A stretch of 64,000 nucleotides of DNA, from assembly GCA_949825045.1 (NCBI GenBank), contig OX463832.1:20826552-20890551 (forward strand). The letters run 5' to 3'. Positions 43,538 to 53,663 of this stretch are shown here, one piece after another. The DNA comes from Argyresthia goedartella. Its lineage: Eukaryota; Arthropoda; Insecta; Lepidoptera; Argyresthiidae. The translations under genes and the position numbers were made by a program. A model generated the notes under the pieces. That model worked only from the letters and a program-made list of their open reading frames with translations, had not been told where the DNA came from and did no database searches. The stretch's first letter is position 1. The number at the start of each line of letters is the position of its first letter.

Positions 43538-44513
43538 TATTAAACAAAATCTGTTTAGCACGCAAACAACAGATCCAAAAATTTAGATAAAACACGAATT
43601 TTGACACTTGACAGACTGACGCGGAAACGGATATTATGTTATGATAAAATTTAAAAGGCTATGAACTGCCACTAAGTCAACTTCTACTTCACGTTTCCTA
43701 ATTTAGTCGGGTTCGGGTGTGCGTTCATAGCTTTATCTTTTTCTTATTCATTATTTTAAACTTTGTGGTAAAGGTCTCTATCTATCCTTGTCTTTATCAT
43801 AAAAAAGAAAGAGATAGTGTCATTATTCAGTGATGCCAACTTGACGTAAAGCAAACTATACCTTCTCATATTTACGATACCCGTTACAGTTACGTTTACT
43901 AAAACTGATAATAGATGCAAGACAGTTTAAGGATAGAAAGAGACCTTTACCACAAAGCCTAAAACCATAACCGTCGACCGCTCTGCCCAAAACGTGGAGG
44001 TATTTAGTAAAGAGTTTCGTATGTAATCTATACTTTTTAGTTACAACAATTATATTGATTAGCTGTTTCCCGCGGGGTTTGTGTATCGTGGTCCACGGCC
44101 CTTTGATGTCGGAGAACAAGCCTCCCATACTGCAATTGTATCTCAACTCCGATTTTTTATTCCGTATAATTCTGACATTTCAGATATCATAAGGTTCTTT
44201 ATGAGGACAATTATTATTTTATTCATTTTGATTAATGTAAAGTGCAGGTGTAAAGTGTGGCTGTGAAGTGTAAAATGCTAGCAACGTCTGAACAGCCAGT
44301 GTTAAGTGTGAGTGATTACTAATCAGTAATCAGCGAAATGAGGCAAATAGAACTATATTCTATTTTTTTTGCGAGTAGCCAGGTCCCCGGCGCCCCTCCT
44401 CCCCTTCTACTCGCAGCGTCCCTTCACTCGCTATTTAGTTAACGGCGTCGGGACAGCAAATTCAACTGTTTCACGTTCAATAACCAGTTTCTACTAAACA
44501 TCAGAGATGCTAC
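43538..44513. other. Flank with inverted repeat 43752-43973
   Basis: TTTGTGGTAAAGGTCTCTAT (43760) returns inverted as TTACCACAAAG near 43955 (AGAGACCTTTACCACAAAGC), arms about 36 bp, spacer about 145 bp. It may be a small foldback element. The rest of the stretch has no gene; 44380-44440 is C-rich. Confidence 0.6.
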
Positions 44514-44864
44514 TGTAGTACTCCTAGCACTAATGTAGCGATCCTAACCACTATAAGATACTGCCTAATTGATAACGATGAAGATAAAGACGTTGGTTTG
44601 CGTTTGTGGTTGATTTTATTTGGTTTATATTACACTTTTTATAAAAGGGATCCACAACTGGCTCGATAGCCATTAAGCTATCCTAACTATAAAATTTAGA
44701 TCAGTCACTGGCCGAAGCCTACGGTGAAGTGTGTCACATTGACTTCTCATATCCAAGCCTCTTTCTTTTTAAAACTACATATAACGTGACAGTGTCCAAG
44801 TGAACACCCACTCTAAAGAGGCCCGTATACAACATTATCGCATAGACAAATATCGAACCTTACA
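44514..44864 (-). repeat. Gypsy 3' LTR
   Basis: 351 bp, TG...CA. A purine-rich tract (reverse complement of ATCATTCCCCCCTCCCTTC, 44865-44883) abuts it, marking the 3' LTR of a minus-strand element. Confidence 0.92.
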
Positions 44865-44883
44865 ATCATTCCCCCCTCCCTTC

Positions 44884-45898
44884 AAAAAAAAAATCCAACG
44901 GTTTTTTTTTTTTTCAAAGTGGCAACCCTAACTCAAAGTCTAAAATCTAAAATGACAACCCTATCTCAAAGTCTAAAATCTAAAAAACATTAATCTAATC
45001 TCTCATTAATTAACTCATCTAATAATAATAAATGTTAACATTAAGTGAGCTTGCTATGCTTGAAATCTAAAAAACAGTACATATGCCGCAAGCATAATTT
45101 TAAATAACATCGAGTACCCTAATCTTTATCGGTCCAACCATCCCATTTAACCTACTCAATTAAACATTAAATAACAAAACCAAACTACACCTAAGGTGTA
45201 GGCTATGTAACTTAAAAAACTTAAATTATAACACCCTATGATCCCATCATACAATTATTCGCGGCTTAACACTAACCTACCTAACGCCAGAAAACTCTCC
45301 TTTACAATACGAAGGCAAACAGCTGAATCTAGCTAAGATTTAGCTTCTCGAATGGTTATCATTCGACAAACTTTCTGACAAAAAAACTAGCGAAAAACTT
45401 ATCAGACAACTATAATACCTCCGTTCCTAAAATTAACACAACTCGATCATTGCATCAACAATTGTGAACACATTGTGAACTCTTTCCACCGAATGGAAAT
45501 ATTTCAAAAATTAACGCAGGCAAAGATCAAAGAAAAAAATATATCATTTTCAAGTATACGAAACGTCAACCATATTAACAGAATTAATCTATACAACCGT
45601 ATTACTAAGCCACAGCCTAAGAATGAGTTCATTAAAATTCGTTCCAATAATACGATGAAATCAACTAGCTTTAAAACCGATACTACTACATATAAACAGC
45701 TCAACTAATCCATTGGAATTCAGTAAACTATCGTTTACTATTAACAGTTTAAGATAATCGCCGTTAGTTGCAACCAATTACCCAAGTAAAGACACTACAA
45801 AGAATCTCGAATGTGTATCGAATACCCGAGTTATCCCACATCAGAAATTACTTTCATTGAGAAACCTTCGTTACCAACTTCGTTATACAACCCTTACT
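44884..45898 (-). other. Gypsy 3' region, no coding motif
   Basis: About 1 kb between the polypurine tract and the BEL insertion, AT-rich. CTAAAATCTAAAA repeats occur near 44940-44990. It lies where an envelope gene would sit in errantiviruses, but no open frame or membrane-protein motif is seen. Confidence 0.6.
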
Positions 45899-45903
45899 CT
45901 CCC

Positions 45904-46481
45904 TGATTGATTCCACGCCTCACCGAACGGCGTGGAATCCTGAGGGGTTGTGCCTTTGCCACGTGAGAGAAAAGAAGTGATGAAATTGTTATTACCTTTG
46001 TCTCCGTAGACAGGAAATCGAAAGCTCGATTCGAGACGGGAATTCGGGAAAGGGGCACAGTTTGGGATAGGATAGGAGTCGAATCACTATCGTTGCTGCC
46101 GACGCTGTCGCCGGCGTGCTGCCTGCCGTGACCGTGGAGTCGCCGCTACCGATGCGACGATGTCCAATCAACCGGGATCACTTGGCCGCTGACGCGAATC
46201 TACTTACAATCAATAGCCCGACGCTATGAGGTAGATTTACACTCTGACCAGGCCCGATGCCTGTATGATAATTGGTACACCGAAATACCATCACGGGGCC
46301 CGAGCCGCCATGTTATTCTCACCGATGAGACAGACCAAGAGAAAAATAACCTCCAATTTTACATCTCGTTCCGGTACGAGTGACAGCTGCTAGTTCCGTT
46401 TTCGCTAGTGATGTCTCGATTACTCGCAATCGATTCGCGCAACAAAAAACCGGTGCGTTTCCGACGCATAAATATTAAACA
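45904..46481 (-). repeat. BEL 3' LTR, 578 bp
   Basis: Plus-strand TGATTGATTCCACGCC...AATATTAAACA. A 10-bp hairpin (ATTCCACGCC / GGCGTGGAAT) lies at its outer edge. The inner edge is followed by GTCACCCGCCC, a purine tract on the minus strand, and then the pol stop. Confidence 0.85.
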
Positions 46482-46512
46482 GTCACCCGCCCGGACAGGC
46501 CCGAACCTGTCC

Positions 46513-49500
46513 CTAATCAATAGGAAGGCGAGAAAGTGTTGCGACCGCTCTCTTGAGGACCGAGTCCCCCACCCTGACTTCTGCTGATAGAGGCGTGCCA
46601 TCCCGACCCGTGTACAAATTGACGATCCGTCCTCGTCTCCATCTCAATGATGGCTGGTTCGCATCCTTAATCAGCACCAAATCACCGACTTGAGGGGGGC
46701 TCGTCCGGTCAGTCCACTTAAGGCGCTGCTGCAAGATGTGCAAGTACTCAAGGGACCACCGTTTCCAAAAATCTTGAGCCATCTGCTGCAACATCTGCCA
46801 CCTAGTTAACCGACTTAACTTAACATCACCGAATGGGTATTCTGGCAGGGCGTTAAGGGGCTGACCTATCAGGAAGTGACCCGGCGTCAACGCTTCCAAA
46901 TCATTTGGATCCGAACTGAGCGGGCACAACGGACGCGAGTTCAGTGTCATTTCAATTTTACAGAACAGCGTCGCAAGCTCTTCAAAGCGTAGAGAGGTCT
47001 CACCGATGATCCTCGTCAGGTGCGACTTAGCCGATTTAACCGCAGCCTCAAAAATTCCTCCCCAATGAGGACATCCCGGCGGACTGAAAACCCATTCAAT
47101 CCCTCGTCGGGAGCAAGCCGTACCGATGGCGTCCTGGTTACCGTTCAGGAATTGAGTGACCTCTTGCAGATATCGCCTGGCTCCGACAAAATTTGTGCCG
47201 TTGTCCGAACGGATTAATGTCAGGAGGCCCCTTCGTGAGACGAACCGATCCAGACATGCGATAAATGCCTCCGTAGTGAGGTCACTGACCACCTCCAAGT
47301 GGACTGCCTTCGTGGCCAAGCACACGAAGACGCACAGGTATGCCTTCACTAATCTGGCGTTCCGTAGCTGTGAAGACTTGACCATGAATGGTCCCGCGAA
47401 ATCCGTTCCGACACCCGCAAAGGGCCGGATTTCGTTAACCCTATCCGAGGGCAAATCGCCCATCTGGGGCTGCATCGTAGCCGCCTTGGCCCGATAACAA
47501 GGCAGGCACCGAAATACGACGCTACGCACTAAGCGTCTTCCCGATAGAATCCAGAACTCGCGCTGGAGAAACGCTATCAAGGCGTGGCATCCGACATGCC
47601 CATTCCGAATGTGTCGATCCTGAATCAACAGTTCGACCAACTTCCCTTTCCTAGGGAGTAACAACGGGTGGCGAGCCGCATAAGGCAGGTTGGCATTCCG
47701 CAGCCGACCTCCTACCCTCAGCAATCCTTGAGGGTCAATAAACGGGTTGAGCCGAGCCACAGCTCCCTTCAGTTGGACGCGTCCGCGTCTCAGAATGTCC
47801 AATTCGGACTTAAAGTGCACCGTCTGCACGTTCCGTACCAATGCGAACAACGCATGGTTCCGTTCCCGTGGTGTCAGGACCGGTGTCCGCACTCGTTGCG
47901 CCTCAGAATTCCGACAATTCCGCGCAAATCGGCAGATCCAGGCGGTCACATTGACCAGCTTGTCGAGCGAGCTGTACCGTTCCAGCAGGTTGAACTCCTC
48001 TTCCGGCTCTGGCTGCGTCGTACAGACACCGACTGTCAAGGCGCCGTTCGCCGTGGTAACGCGTGGACTCATTGGCCAATCCGATTCGGCTTGAGTCAAC
48101 CATTTTGGACCCCACCACAAGGGATGTCCAACCAACTCCGGAGCATGACACCCACGAGACGCACAGTCTGCTGGGTTCATTTCCCCTGGAACATGTCTCC
48201 AGATTAAGGGAACCTCCGAAGTCAAAATCTGCGAAACCCGATTCGCCACAAAAATCTCCAGCTTGTGAACTGAAGCCTTCAGCCAGCATAACACGATCTG
48301 GCCGTCCGTCCAAGCGTAGACCGTATCTTCCAACGCTATTGACCCACGAAGAACCGTCATCGTGTGGTTGAGCAGACGAGTCAGGAGAGCCGCTCCCGAA
48401 AGCTCTAACTTGGGAATGGTCAGGCGAGTGCGCAACGGCGCAACCTTGCTCTTGGCCATGACCAACCGCACATCAACCTCCCCCGAGGAGACGACCGTAC
48501 GCAGATACACCGCAGCTCCGTAGCCCTTCTCCGAGGCATCGCAAAACCCATGCAGGGTGGCGGTGTATCGTTTGGTGGGGACCAACCTCCGTGGCAGTGA
48601 AATCCGATTAATGCCAGGGAGGGTCGAAAAGAACGAGTCCCACTCCGAGCTCAATGACCCGCCGATCCACCCGTTTGGATCAAATGTCCTAGCCACCGTT
48701 GAAAGGACGTTCCGTTTCGTCCAGACCTTCGGGGAGTCCAACTCGACCCGATACGAGAACATGTCTGACACCGGCTGGTACTGGACGCCTAATACCGACA
48801 ACATATTTGGATTTTCCAAATTTTCAAAAATGTGGGGATCCTGCTGGTAGTCATCCGGAAGACCAGTCAGTAACTCTGGAGAGTTCGACATCCATTTCCG
48901 GAGCTCGTAACCTCCACCCCGTAAGAGCTCAACTAGCTCGTCCCGTCGAGCGAGCGCCTCCTCCACGGAATCTGCACCGGTACAGATATCGTCCACGTAG
49001 AGGTCCTGCTCCAGGATCGCTGCTCCTCTAGGGAAATTTAACCGTTCTCGATCCGCTAACTCCCGAAGAGTGCGAATCGCCAAATAAGGACTAGACCGTA
49101 GCCCGTACGTGTTGGTGTTCAACTCGTACACCCTGATGGGCTGATCTGGGCTCTCTCGCCACAGTATCAGCTGATACCGTCTATCGTCAGGGTGAATGAC
49201 CATCTGTCTAAACATCATCCGGATGTCAGCTACAAACACAACATTGTGTCGACGGAACCGTGTGATAACATCCGCGATGTCATGATTCAACTTCGGCCCT
49301 GAATGCAAACACTGGTTCAGGTTCATGCCGTTAGATGTTGATGCCGATCCATCGAACACTACCCGTATTTTGCCCTCCGGGGTCCTCAAGACCGCGTGAT
49401 GAGGCAGGAAGCAGTGGTCTTCACGCTTCCAGTCGATACCCGAAACCGACATGTGACCGAGCGACTCGTATTCCCGCATGAAGTCGACGTACTTCTGCCG

Positions 49501-50280
49501 GAAATTTCCGTCACGCTTCATGCGTCGTTCCATCGACAGAAGCCGCGTCTCGGCTGCATGGTGTGAACTGCCCAGCGGTGGGCGATCACTCCGAAATGGA
49601 AGACGTGTGAGAAATCGACCTGACCGAAGGCGACCAGTATTGTTCCGATAAAACTGTTCACACTCTTCTTCAACCGGGTCCAACCGGCGGACCGTAGGTG
49701 GTTCCTCCACCTCCCAAAACTTCTGTATCACCTCCGAGAGTACAGAACCGAATAAGGGACTACGAGTCGCTAGGCGTGGGGCAGCCGGCATGACCGGACC
49801 CATTACCGCATGGCCCAGTCTGGTGTTGACCGAAACCAGACCAGTCGCCTGCAACACGTGGACACCTGGCACTAACAGGTATCCCAAGGCATCGACACCC
49901 AATAAAATGTCTACTGGGCCCGGAATATCGAACTCCGGGTCAGCCAGTGACAACCCAGCGACCAACTGTCGCACCGAGGGCGACAACCGTACGTGAGGGT
50001 GTGAGCCCATCACATTAGGCATGACTAATGCCGTGACCGTCAGATTCACCGATGAATCCACCCGTGACGAGAGAGTAATCCGACATACTCCCTTAACGGA
50101 ACCGACTTCCGTGTTCCCAATTCCCCGAATGGAATGTGGGTACTCCCTTACCGAAATGCCCAACCGTCTTACAAGGTTGCACGAGACTAAGCACCCCTGG
50201 GCCCCCGAGTCCAATAGTGCTCGTGCTACACAAGATTTGCCGTCCGAACTCCACGCTATCACCGAGGCGGTGGGGAGCAT
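46513..50280 (-). CDS. pol: BEL/Pao Pol: protease, reverse transcriptase, RNase H, integrase
   Basis: 1,255 codons without a stop. Aspartic protease: ALLDSGAQGCLV (residues 21-32) and ILLGVDALGYLL. RT: RVVFDGSAST, then VVFVADIRMMFRQM and catalytic LYVDDICTG (near 425). RNase H-like: LHGFCDASEKGYGAAVY, IPKLELSGAALLTRL and VYAWTDGQIVLCWL. Integrase: HVGCHALI with the FRCLPCYRAKA zinc pair, then GVGTDFAGPF, LIRSDNGTNFVGA and CPHWGGIFEAAVKSAK, which hold the D,D,E residues. The C-terminal part (VGDLVLIKDANQP, RWRRGRI) is the usual BEL tail domain. All catalytic motifs appear intact. In the same frame 15 codons upstream lies the single TAG that ends the gag frame. The protein converts element RNA to DNA and inserts it. 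Confidence 0.95.
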   Translation of the reverse strand: MLPTASVIAWSSDGKSCVARALLDSGAQGCLVSCNLVRRLGISVREYPHSIRGIGNTEVGSVKGVCRITLSSRVDSSVNLTVTALVMPNVMGSHPHVRLSPSVRQLVAGLSLADPEFDIPGPVDILLGVDALGYLLVPGVHVLQATGLVSVNTRLGHAVMGPVMPAAPRLATRSPLFGSVLSEVIQKFWEVEEPPTVRRLDPVEEECEQFYRNNTGRLRSGRFLTRLPFRSDRPPLGSSHHAAETRLLSMERRMKRDGNFRQKYVDFMREYESLGHMSVSGIDWKREDHCFLPHHAVLRTPEGKIRVVFDGSASTSNGMNLNQCLHSGPKLNHDIADVITRFRRHNVVFVADIRMMFRQMVIHPDDRRYQLILWRESPDQPIRVYELNTNTYGLRSSPYLAIRTLRELADRERLNFPRGAAILEQDLYVDDICTGADSVEEALARRDELVELLRGGGYELRKWMSNSPELLTGLPDDYQQDPHIFENLENPNMLSVLGVQYQPVSDMFSYRVELDSPKVWTKRNVLSTVARTFDPNGWIGGSLSSEWDSFFSTLPGINRISLPRRLVPTKRYTATLHGFCDASEKGYGAAVYLRTVVSSGEVDVRLVMAKSKVAPLRTRLTIPKLELSGAALLTRLLNHTMTVLRGSIALEDTVYAWTDGQIVLCWLKASVHKLEIFVANRVSQILTSEVPLIWRHVPGEMNPADCASRGCHAPELVGHPLWWGPKWLTQAESDWPMSPRVTTANGALTVGVCTTQPEPEEEFNLLERYSSLDKLVNVTAWICRFARNCRNSEAQRVRTPVLTPRERNHALFALVRNVQTVHFKSELDILRRGRVQLKGAVARLNPFIDPQGLLRVGGRLRNANLPYAARHPLLLPRKGKLVELLIQDRHIRNGHVGCHALIAFLQREFWILSGRRLVRSVVFRCLPCYRAKAATMQPQMGDLPSDRVNEIRPFAGVGTDFAGPFMVKSSQLRNARLVKAYLCVFVCLATKAVHLEVVSDLTTEAFIACLDRFVSRRGLLTLIRSDNGTNFVGARRYLQEVTQFLNGNQDAIGTACSRRGIEWVFSPPGCPHWGGIFEAAVKSAKSHLTRIIGETSLRFEELATLFCKIEMTLNSRPLCPLSSDPNDLEALTPGHFLIGQPLNALPEYPFGDVKLSRLTRWQMLQQMAQDFWKRWSLEYLHILQQRLKWTDRTSPPQVGDLVLIKDANQPSLRWRRGRIVNLYTGRDGTPLSAEVRVGDSVLKRAVATLSRLPID

Positions 50281-50325
50281 GACCGTCTGTGGAGTGGCGG
50301 CACCCTGTAAGTGGGCGGCGTGTCC

Positions 50326-51027
50326 CTAGCGGGAACCTCCGCGGGATCCGAACCCGCTGGGACCCCCGTCGGCCTGGTAACTCGGCTGCTGATATGCCAC
50401 CGGTGGCATATCAGACCGCATGTACATCAGGGGGTCCCAACCCGCATAATAGGCCCCTCGCTGTCCCGGTACCCGACCATACCGGACTGCGAACGGTGTG
50501 CCCGGTGGCCACCGTGGATGGAGGGGGGAGAGCGGATCCAACCTGGGGCGCTCTAGGAATGGGGGCGACATCCGACTGTTCGCCTCCCTGTTCGCCTCCC
50601 AGAGCGACGGGCAGGGTGGCGCAGAAGGTGGTGGGCTCCCAGCCTTCGCGCCACTCATAGGTGCCATCTGACACCCGCCCGTAACACGCGGTGAGCCAGC
50701 GGCCCGAAGTCCTCGCTGACCCTGGACAGCGGCGACCGAACCCCGGCTGTCCCGCCTGTTACCCCCCGCGCTGCCCCCTTCCCCTCGGGGGGGGTCCCGT
50801 CCGCGGGTACCCCAGTCACCCCGTTGGTGACTCCCGTTGCCCGGAGGGGGACTGGGTCCGGCCCTGGTTGGGCCCTGTGACCGACCAACCTGAGTCCGGC
50901 CCTGGTGACCGTCCGATGGGCCTGACCGGTTCAGGCACAATACGACGTGGTGCCTGCCACCGCAGCCCTCACAGGGGGACGCCCGTGAGCACTCGCTCAG
51001 CGGGTGCGGCCCCAAACAACCGACGCA
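50326..51027 (-). pseudogene. gag: BEL/Pao Gag, C-terminal zinc-finger part only
   Basis: Starts at MRRKRKYLCVGC near the deletion junction. Two CCHC-like knuckles follow (CVGCLGPHPLSEC and CEGCGGRHHVVLC). A long Gly/Pro/Arg-rich tail without further domains ends at TAG 50326-50328. The N-terminal capsid part is missing because the region from LTR base 26 to here is deleted. The frame is the same as that of pol. Confidence 0.8.
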
Positions 51028-51068
51028 TAAATATTTCCGTTTCCGACGCATAAATATTAAACACTCCC

Positions 51069-51449
51069 CTTACAAAATCATCCCAACTCTATACTTTAAG
51101 AACGCGGGAACTAAAACAGAACCCTATGACGAATAGCTATTACCTCGTCATACTGCTCTCAAAGATAAAACCAGGCAATCGGTTCAAACAATTATACGAA
51201 CTGTCGTTTATAAAAGTTTCTCATATAAAGGTAATCTACCACGGAAATCTAGTATGTTACAGATATTTCTTGGGTCTTTGGTGTACGGTCCTCATCAGAC
51301 ATCAAAGTTCAGCAACAACATGAAAAGAAACACCGGTTAATAAACAATTCATAACGCAACCGCATACACAAACCACAAACCATCAACCGGGATAAAATTA
51401 TATTATACTCCTAATGTAATTAATAATTATTTAATATCAGACGAACTCC
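51069..51449 (-). other. Gypsy sequence between integrase end and BEL insertion
   Basis: Continuation of the gypsy 3' region on the other side of the BEL insert. No minus-strand coding motif was found. Confidence 0.5.
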
Positions 51450-52733
51450 TCAACGCAGCACAAAGCGTTTTAAACGATTTGTGTTAACAATAACGCCCCG
51501 TGACCGTGAGTTCAGACGACGAATCAGCACATTAGACCTCCCAACGATCTCAATGACCTTGTATGGTCCTTGATACAGACGTGCCAACTTCATACATCTT
51601 CCCGTTATCTTAATGATCGACCCACCACTGAGCACCATTGCCTTTGATTACTACCTAAATATTTTGATAACATCGAAGTTAACGTTCTATTCATTCGTTC
51701 TACCAAACCGTTACTCTGTTTAGTGTTTCCCATATATTAAATGACGCGCTCGAGTAACTCGCAAAATAGCCGAGTGGCCTCCCGGGCTATTGAGAGAATT
51801 TATTTCCCCCGCAGGTTAGTCTTAAAATTTTAAAAATATTACCTACCTAATTTCCTTTCTTGACACGGCACGCACGAGGCTATATAACGCTCTATCTCCT
51901 TATCGGCTTTCGGCATGAAATATTTCGACCGAAACCTCTTCAACGTCTTTGCGAGACCCAAATGACCTCCTGTCCACGCCTCATCATGTAATTCGTTCAT
52001 TATATTTTGAAACAAAGACCTAGGCAATACTAATTTACCTAATTTCTTCCTAATTTCTCCATCTCTACGTACGCTTTTATATAATAAACTATTTCTCAAA
52101 CAAAAACCGCTACGCCACGCTTCCGGACGTTCGCTCAACCGCGTTAACCATCTACTACAAAATGAATCGTTTGCTTGATCCGCCTGTAACGACTCTACAT
52201 TGATACTAAAAACTTCCAAACCATCATCATCAGGTTCAGAACGAGAAGAAGACTGAGGTCCTTCTGTTTCCCGTTTCCCTTCTTCCATTAGCGGATTCCT
52301 ACTCAAAAAATCTGCCACTACATTGCTTTTCCCCGAGCAATGAACTATCTCGAAATCCAATTCTTGTATCGCCAACGCCCATCGCGCTAACCTACCAGAC
52401 ATATCTTTTTTCGACTGTAACCAACATAACGCTCTATGGTCTGCAACAACCTGAAAATACGATCCCCAAATATAATGCCTATAGTGCCTTAACGCCCATA
52501 CTAACCCCAGACACTCTTTCTCCGTCTTACTATATTTTTTCTCTGCATCCGTTAACTTCCTAGACGCGTAGGCAACGGGACTCATTTTTTCAACGCCCTG
52601 CATCAATACTGCACCTAACGCCTCGTTAGACGCATCCACATAAACTCTCGTAGTAACCGACTTATCCCCCGAATCATAGGAAAGTATTGGCGCACTACAC
52701 ATAACCTTCTTAATATACTCGAACGAATTCTGC
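51450..52733 (-). pseudogene. pol: Gypsy RNase H and integrase, integrase core deleted
   Basis: 52733-51839: RNase H (TRVYVDASNEALGAVLMQG, VAYASRKLTDAEKKYSKTEK, VVADHRALCWLQ, CSGKSNVVADFLSRNP) and the integrase HHCC region (WTGGHLGLAKTLKRF, CVPCQERK). A stop follows. About 51720-51640 holds the integrase segment around its catalytic Glu (NGLVERMNRTLTSMLSKYL) and 51638-51450 the C-terminal domain (RCMKLARLYQGPYKVIEIVG). The part with the two catalytic Asp residues is absent; 51740-51838 is unrelated sequence. The integrase cannot work. Confidence 0.85.
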
Positions 52734-52793
52734 AAAAGGGGGTAAAGTTTCAATGGAATGAAGAATCATTCCATTGAAACTTTACCCCCTTTT
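52734..52793. repeat. Perfect 28-bp hairpin, 4-nt loop, inside gypsy pol
   Basis: Arms 52734-52761 and 52766-52793 (AAAAGGGGGTAAAGTTTCAA...) are exact reverse complements around AGAA. It lies at the RT/RNase H junction and adds a stop, so it is best read as an inverted duplication of the neighbouring coding bases. Confidence 0.93.
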
Positions 52794-53663
52794 TCAATAA
52801 TTTAGTGAGAGGTAACGATATTCTTGCAAAATTCGATACAAATTTTCTATAATAAGAAAATAAACCTAATAATTGTTTCACATCCTTCGTAGATGTGGGA
52901 GTTGGAACCTGTTGCATAGCCTTCAGCTTTTTCTCACTAGGTTTTACTCCTTCATTCGAGATTACATAACCTAGCATCTCAATCTCGCAAAAACCGAATT
53001 TACATTTGGATGGCTTGATGGTCAAGTTCGCTTCTCTAAACCGCCCAAAAACTTTCTGCAATGTATCGGTAAACTTTTCGAACGTTCTACCATACACAAT
53101 TATATTATCTACGTAAACCATAACCCCTTTAAATCTTAAATCCGCTAAAACCTTATCCATCATCCGTTGGAAAACCGCTTGACTCGTTGCCAAACCGAAC
53201 GGAACAACATTAAATTCATAAAGACCCGTAGTCGTGACGAAAGCCGTTTTATGCCTACCTTCCGTAATAACCGTCTGCAATAACCTGAATTGAGATCTAA
53301 CTCCGCAAAATACTTGGCCCCGGCCAAACTATCGACAATGTCTTCTATCCGCGGAATAGGATAATTATCCCTACAAATTTTCTTATTTAATTTCCGATAA
53401 TCTATACAAAACCTCCATGAATCATCGGACTTTTTAATTAACACAACGGGCGCAGCATAAGAACTAGTGGATTCCCTAATAACACCTAGTTTCAACATCT
53501 CCGCGACCTCAATAATTTCTCGTTGCACCGGCGAAACGCGATACGGTTGACAATGAACCGGCTCTTCATCATAAGTCTTAATATCGACCGACAATATCTC
53601 CGACCTACCTAACTGGTCTGTTGCAAACGCAAATCTATCCGCATTCCTATCCAACAACGCCAA
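52766..53663 (-). pseudogene. pol: Gypsy reverse transcriptase, catalytic Asp changed
   Basis: 53663-53285: EILSVDIKTYDEEPVHCQPY, VLIKKSDDSWRFCIDYRKLN, NYPIPRIEDIVDSLAGAKYF and ELDLNSGY (motif A). A frameshift near 53280 leads to 53280-52766: HKTAFVTTTGLYEFNVVPFG (motif B) and VMVYVDNIIVYG, where the second Asp of the YVDD box is Asn. FGFCEIEMLGYVIS and QLLGLFSYYRKFV follow. The Asn and the frameshift both disable the enzyme. Confidence 0.88.

Larger units (their letters stand above)
45904..51063 (-). mobile_element. BEL/Pao LTR retrotransposon, 5' LTR and gag N-terminus deleted
   Basis: Bounded by a perfect 5-bp duplication CTCCC at 45899-45903 and 51064-51068. The 3' LTR (45904-46481) is complete. 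At the other end only the first 26 bases of the LTR (51063-51038, TGTTTAATATTTATGCGTCG...) remain and run straight into the gag zinc-finger coding region. Pol is fully open. The element sits inside the gypsy element's 3' part. Confidence 0.9.

Noticed and set aside
47020..48371. Several plus-strand frames of 65-179 codons opposite the BEL pol
   Set aside because: Shadows of a GC-richer real gene on the minus strand, with no motif of their own.
50289..51053. Gly/Pro-rich plus-strand frames opposite BEL gag
   Set aside because: Low-complexity antisense of the gag tail.
46454..51063. 25-base direct repeat at both sides of the BEL coding region read as a long target duplication
   Set aside because: It is the LTR start: the true 5-bp duplication CTCCC lies outside it at both ends.
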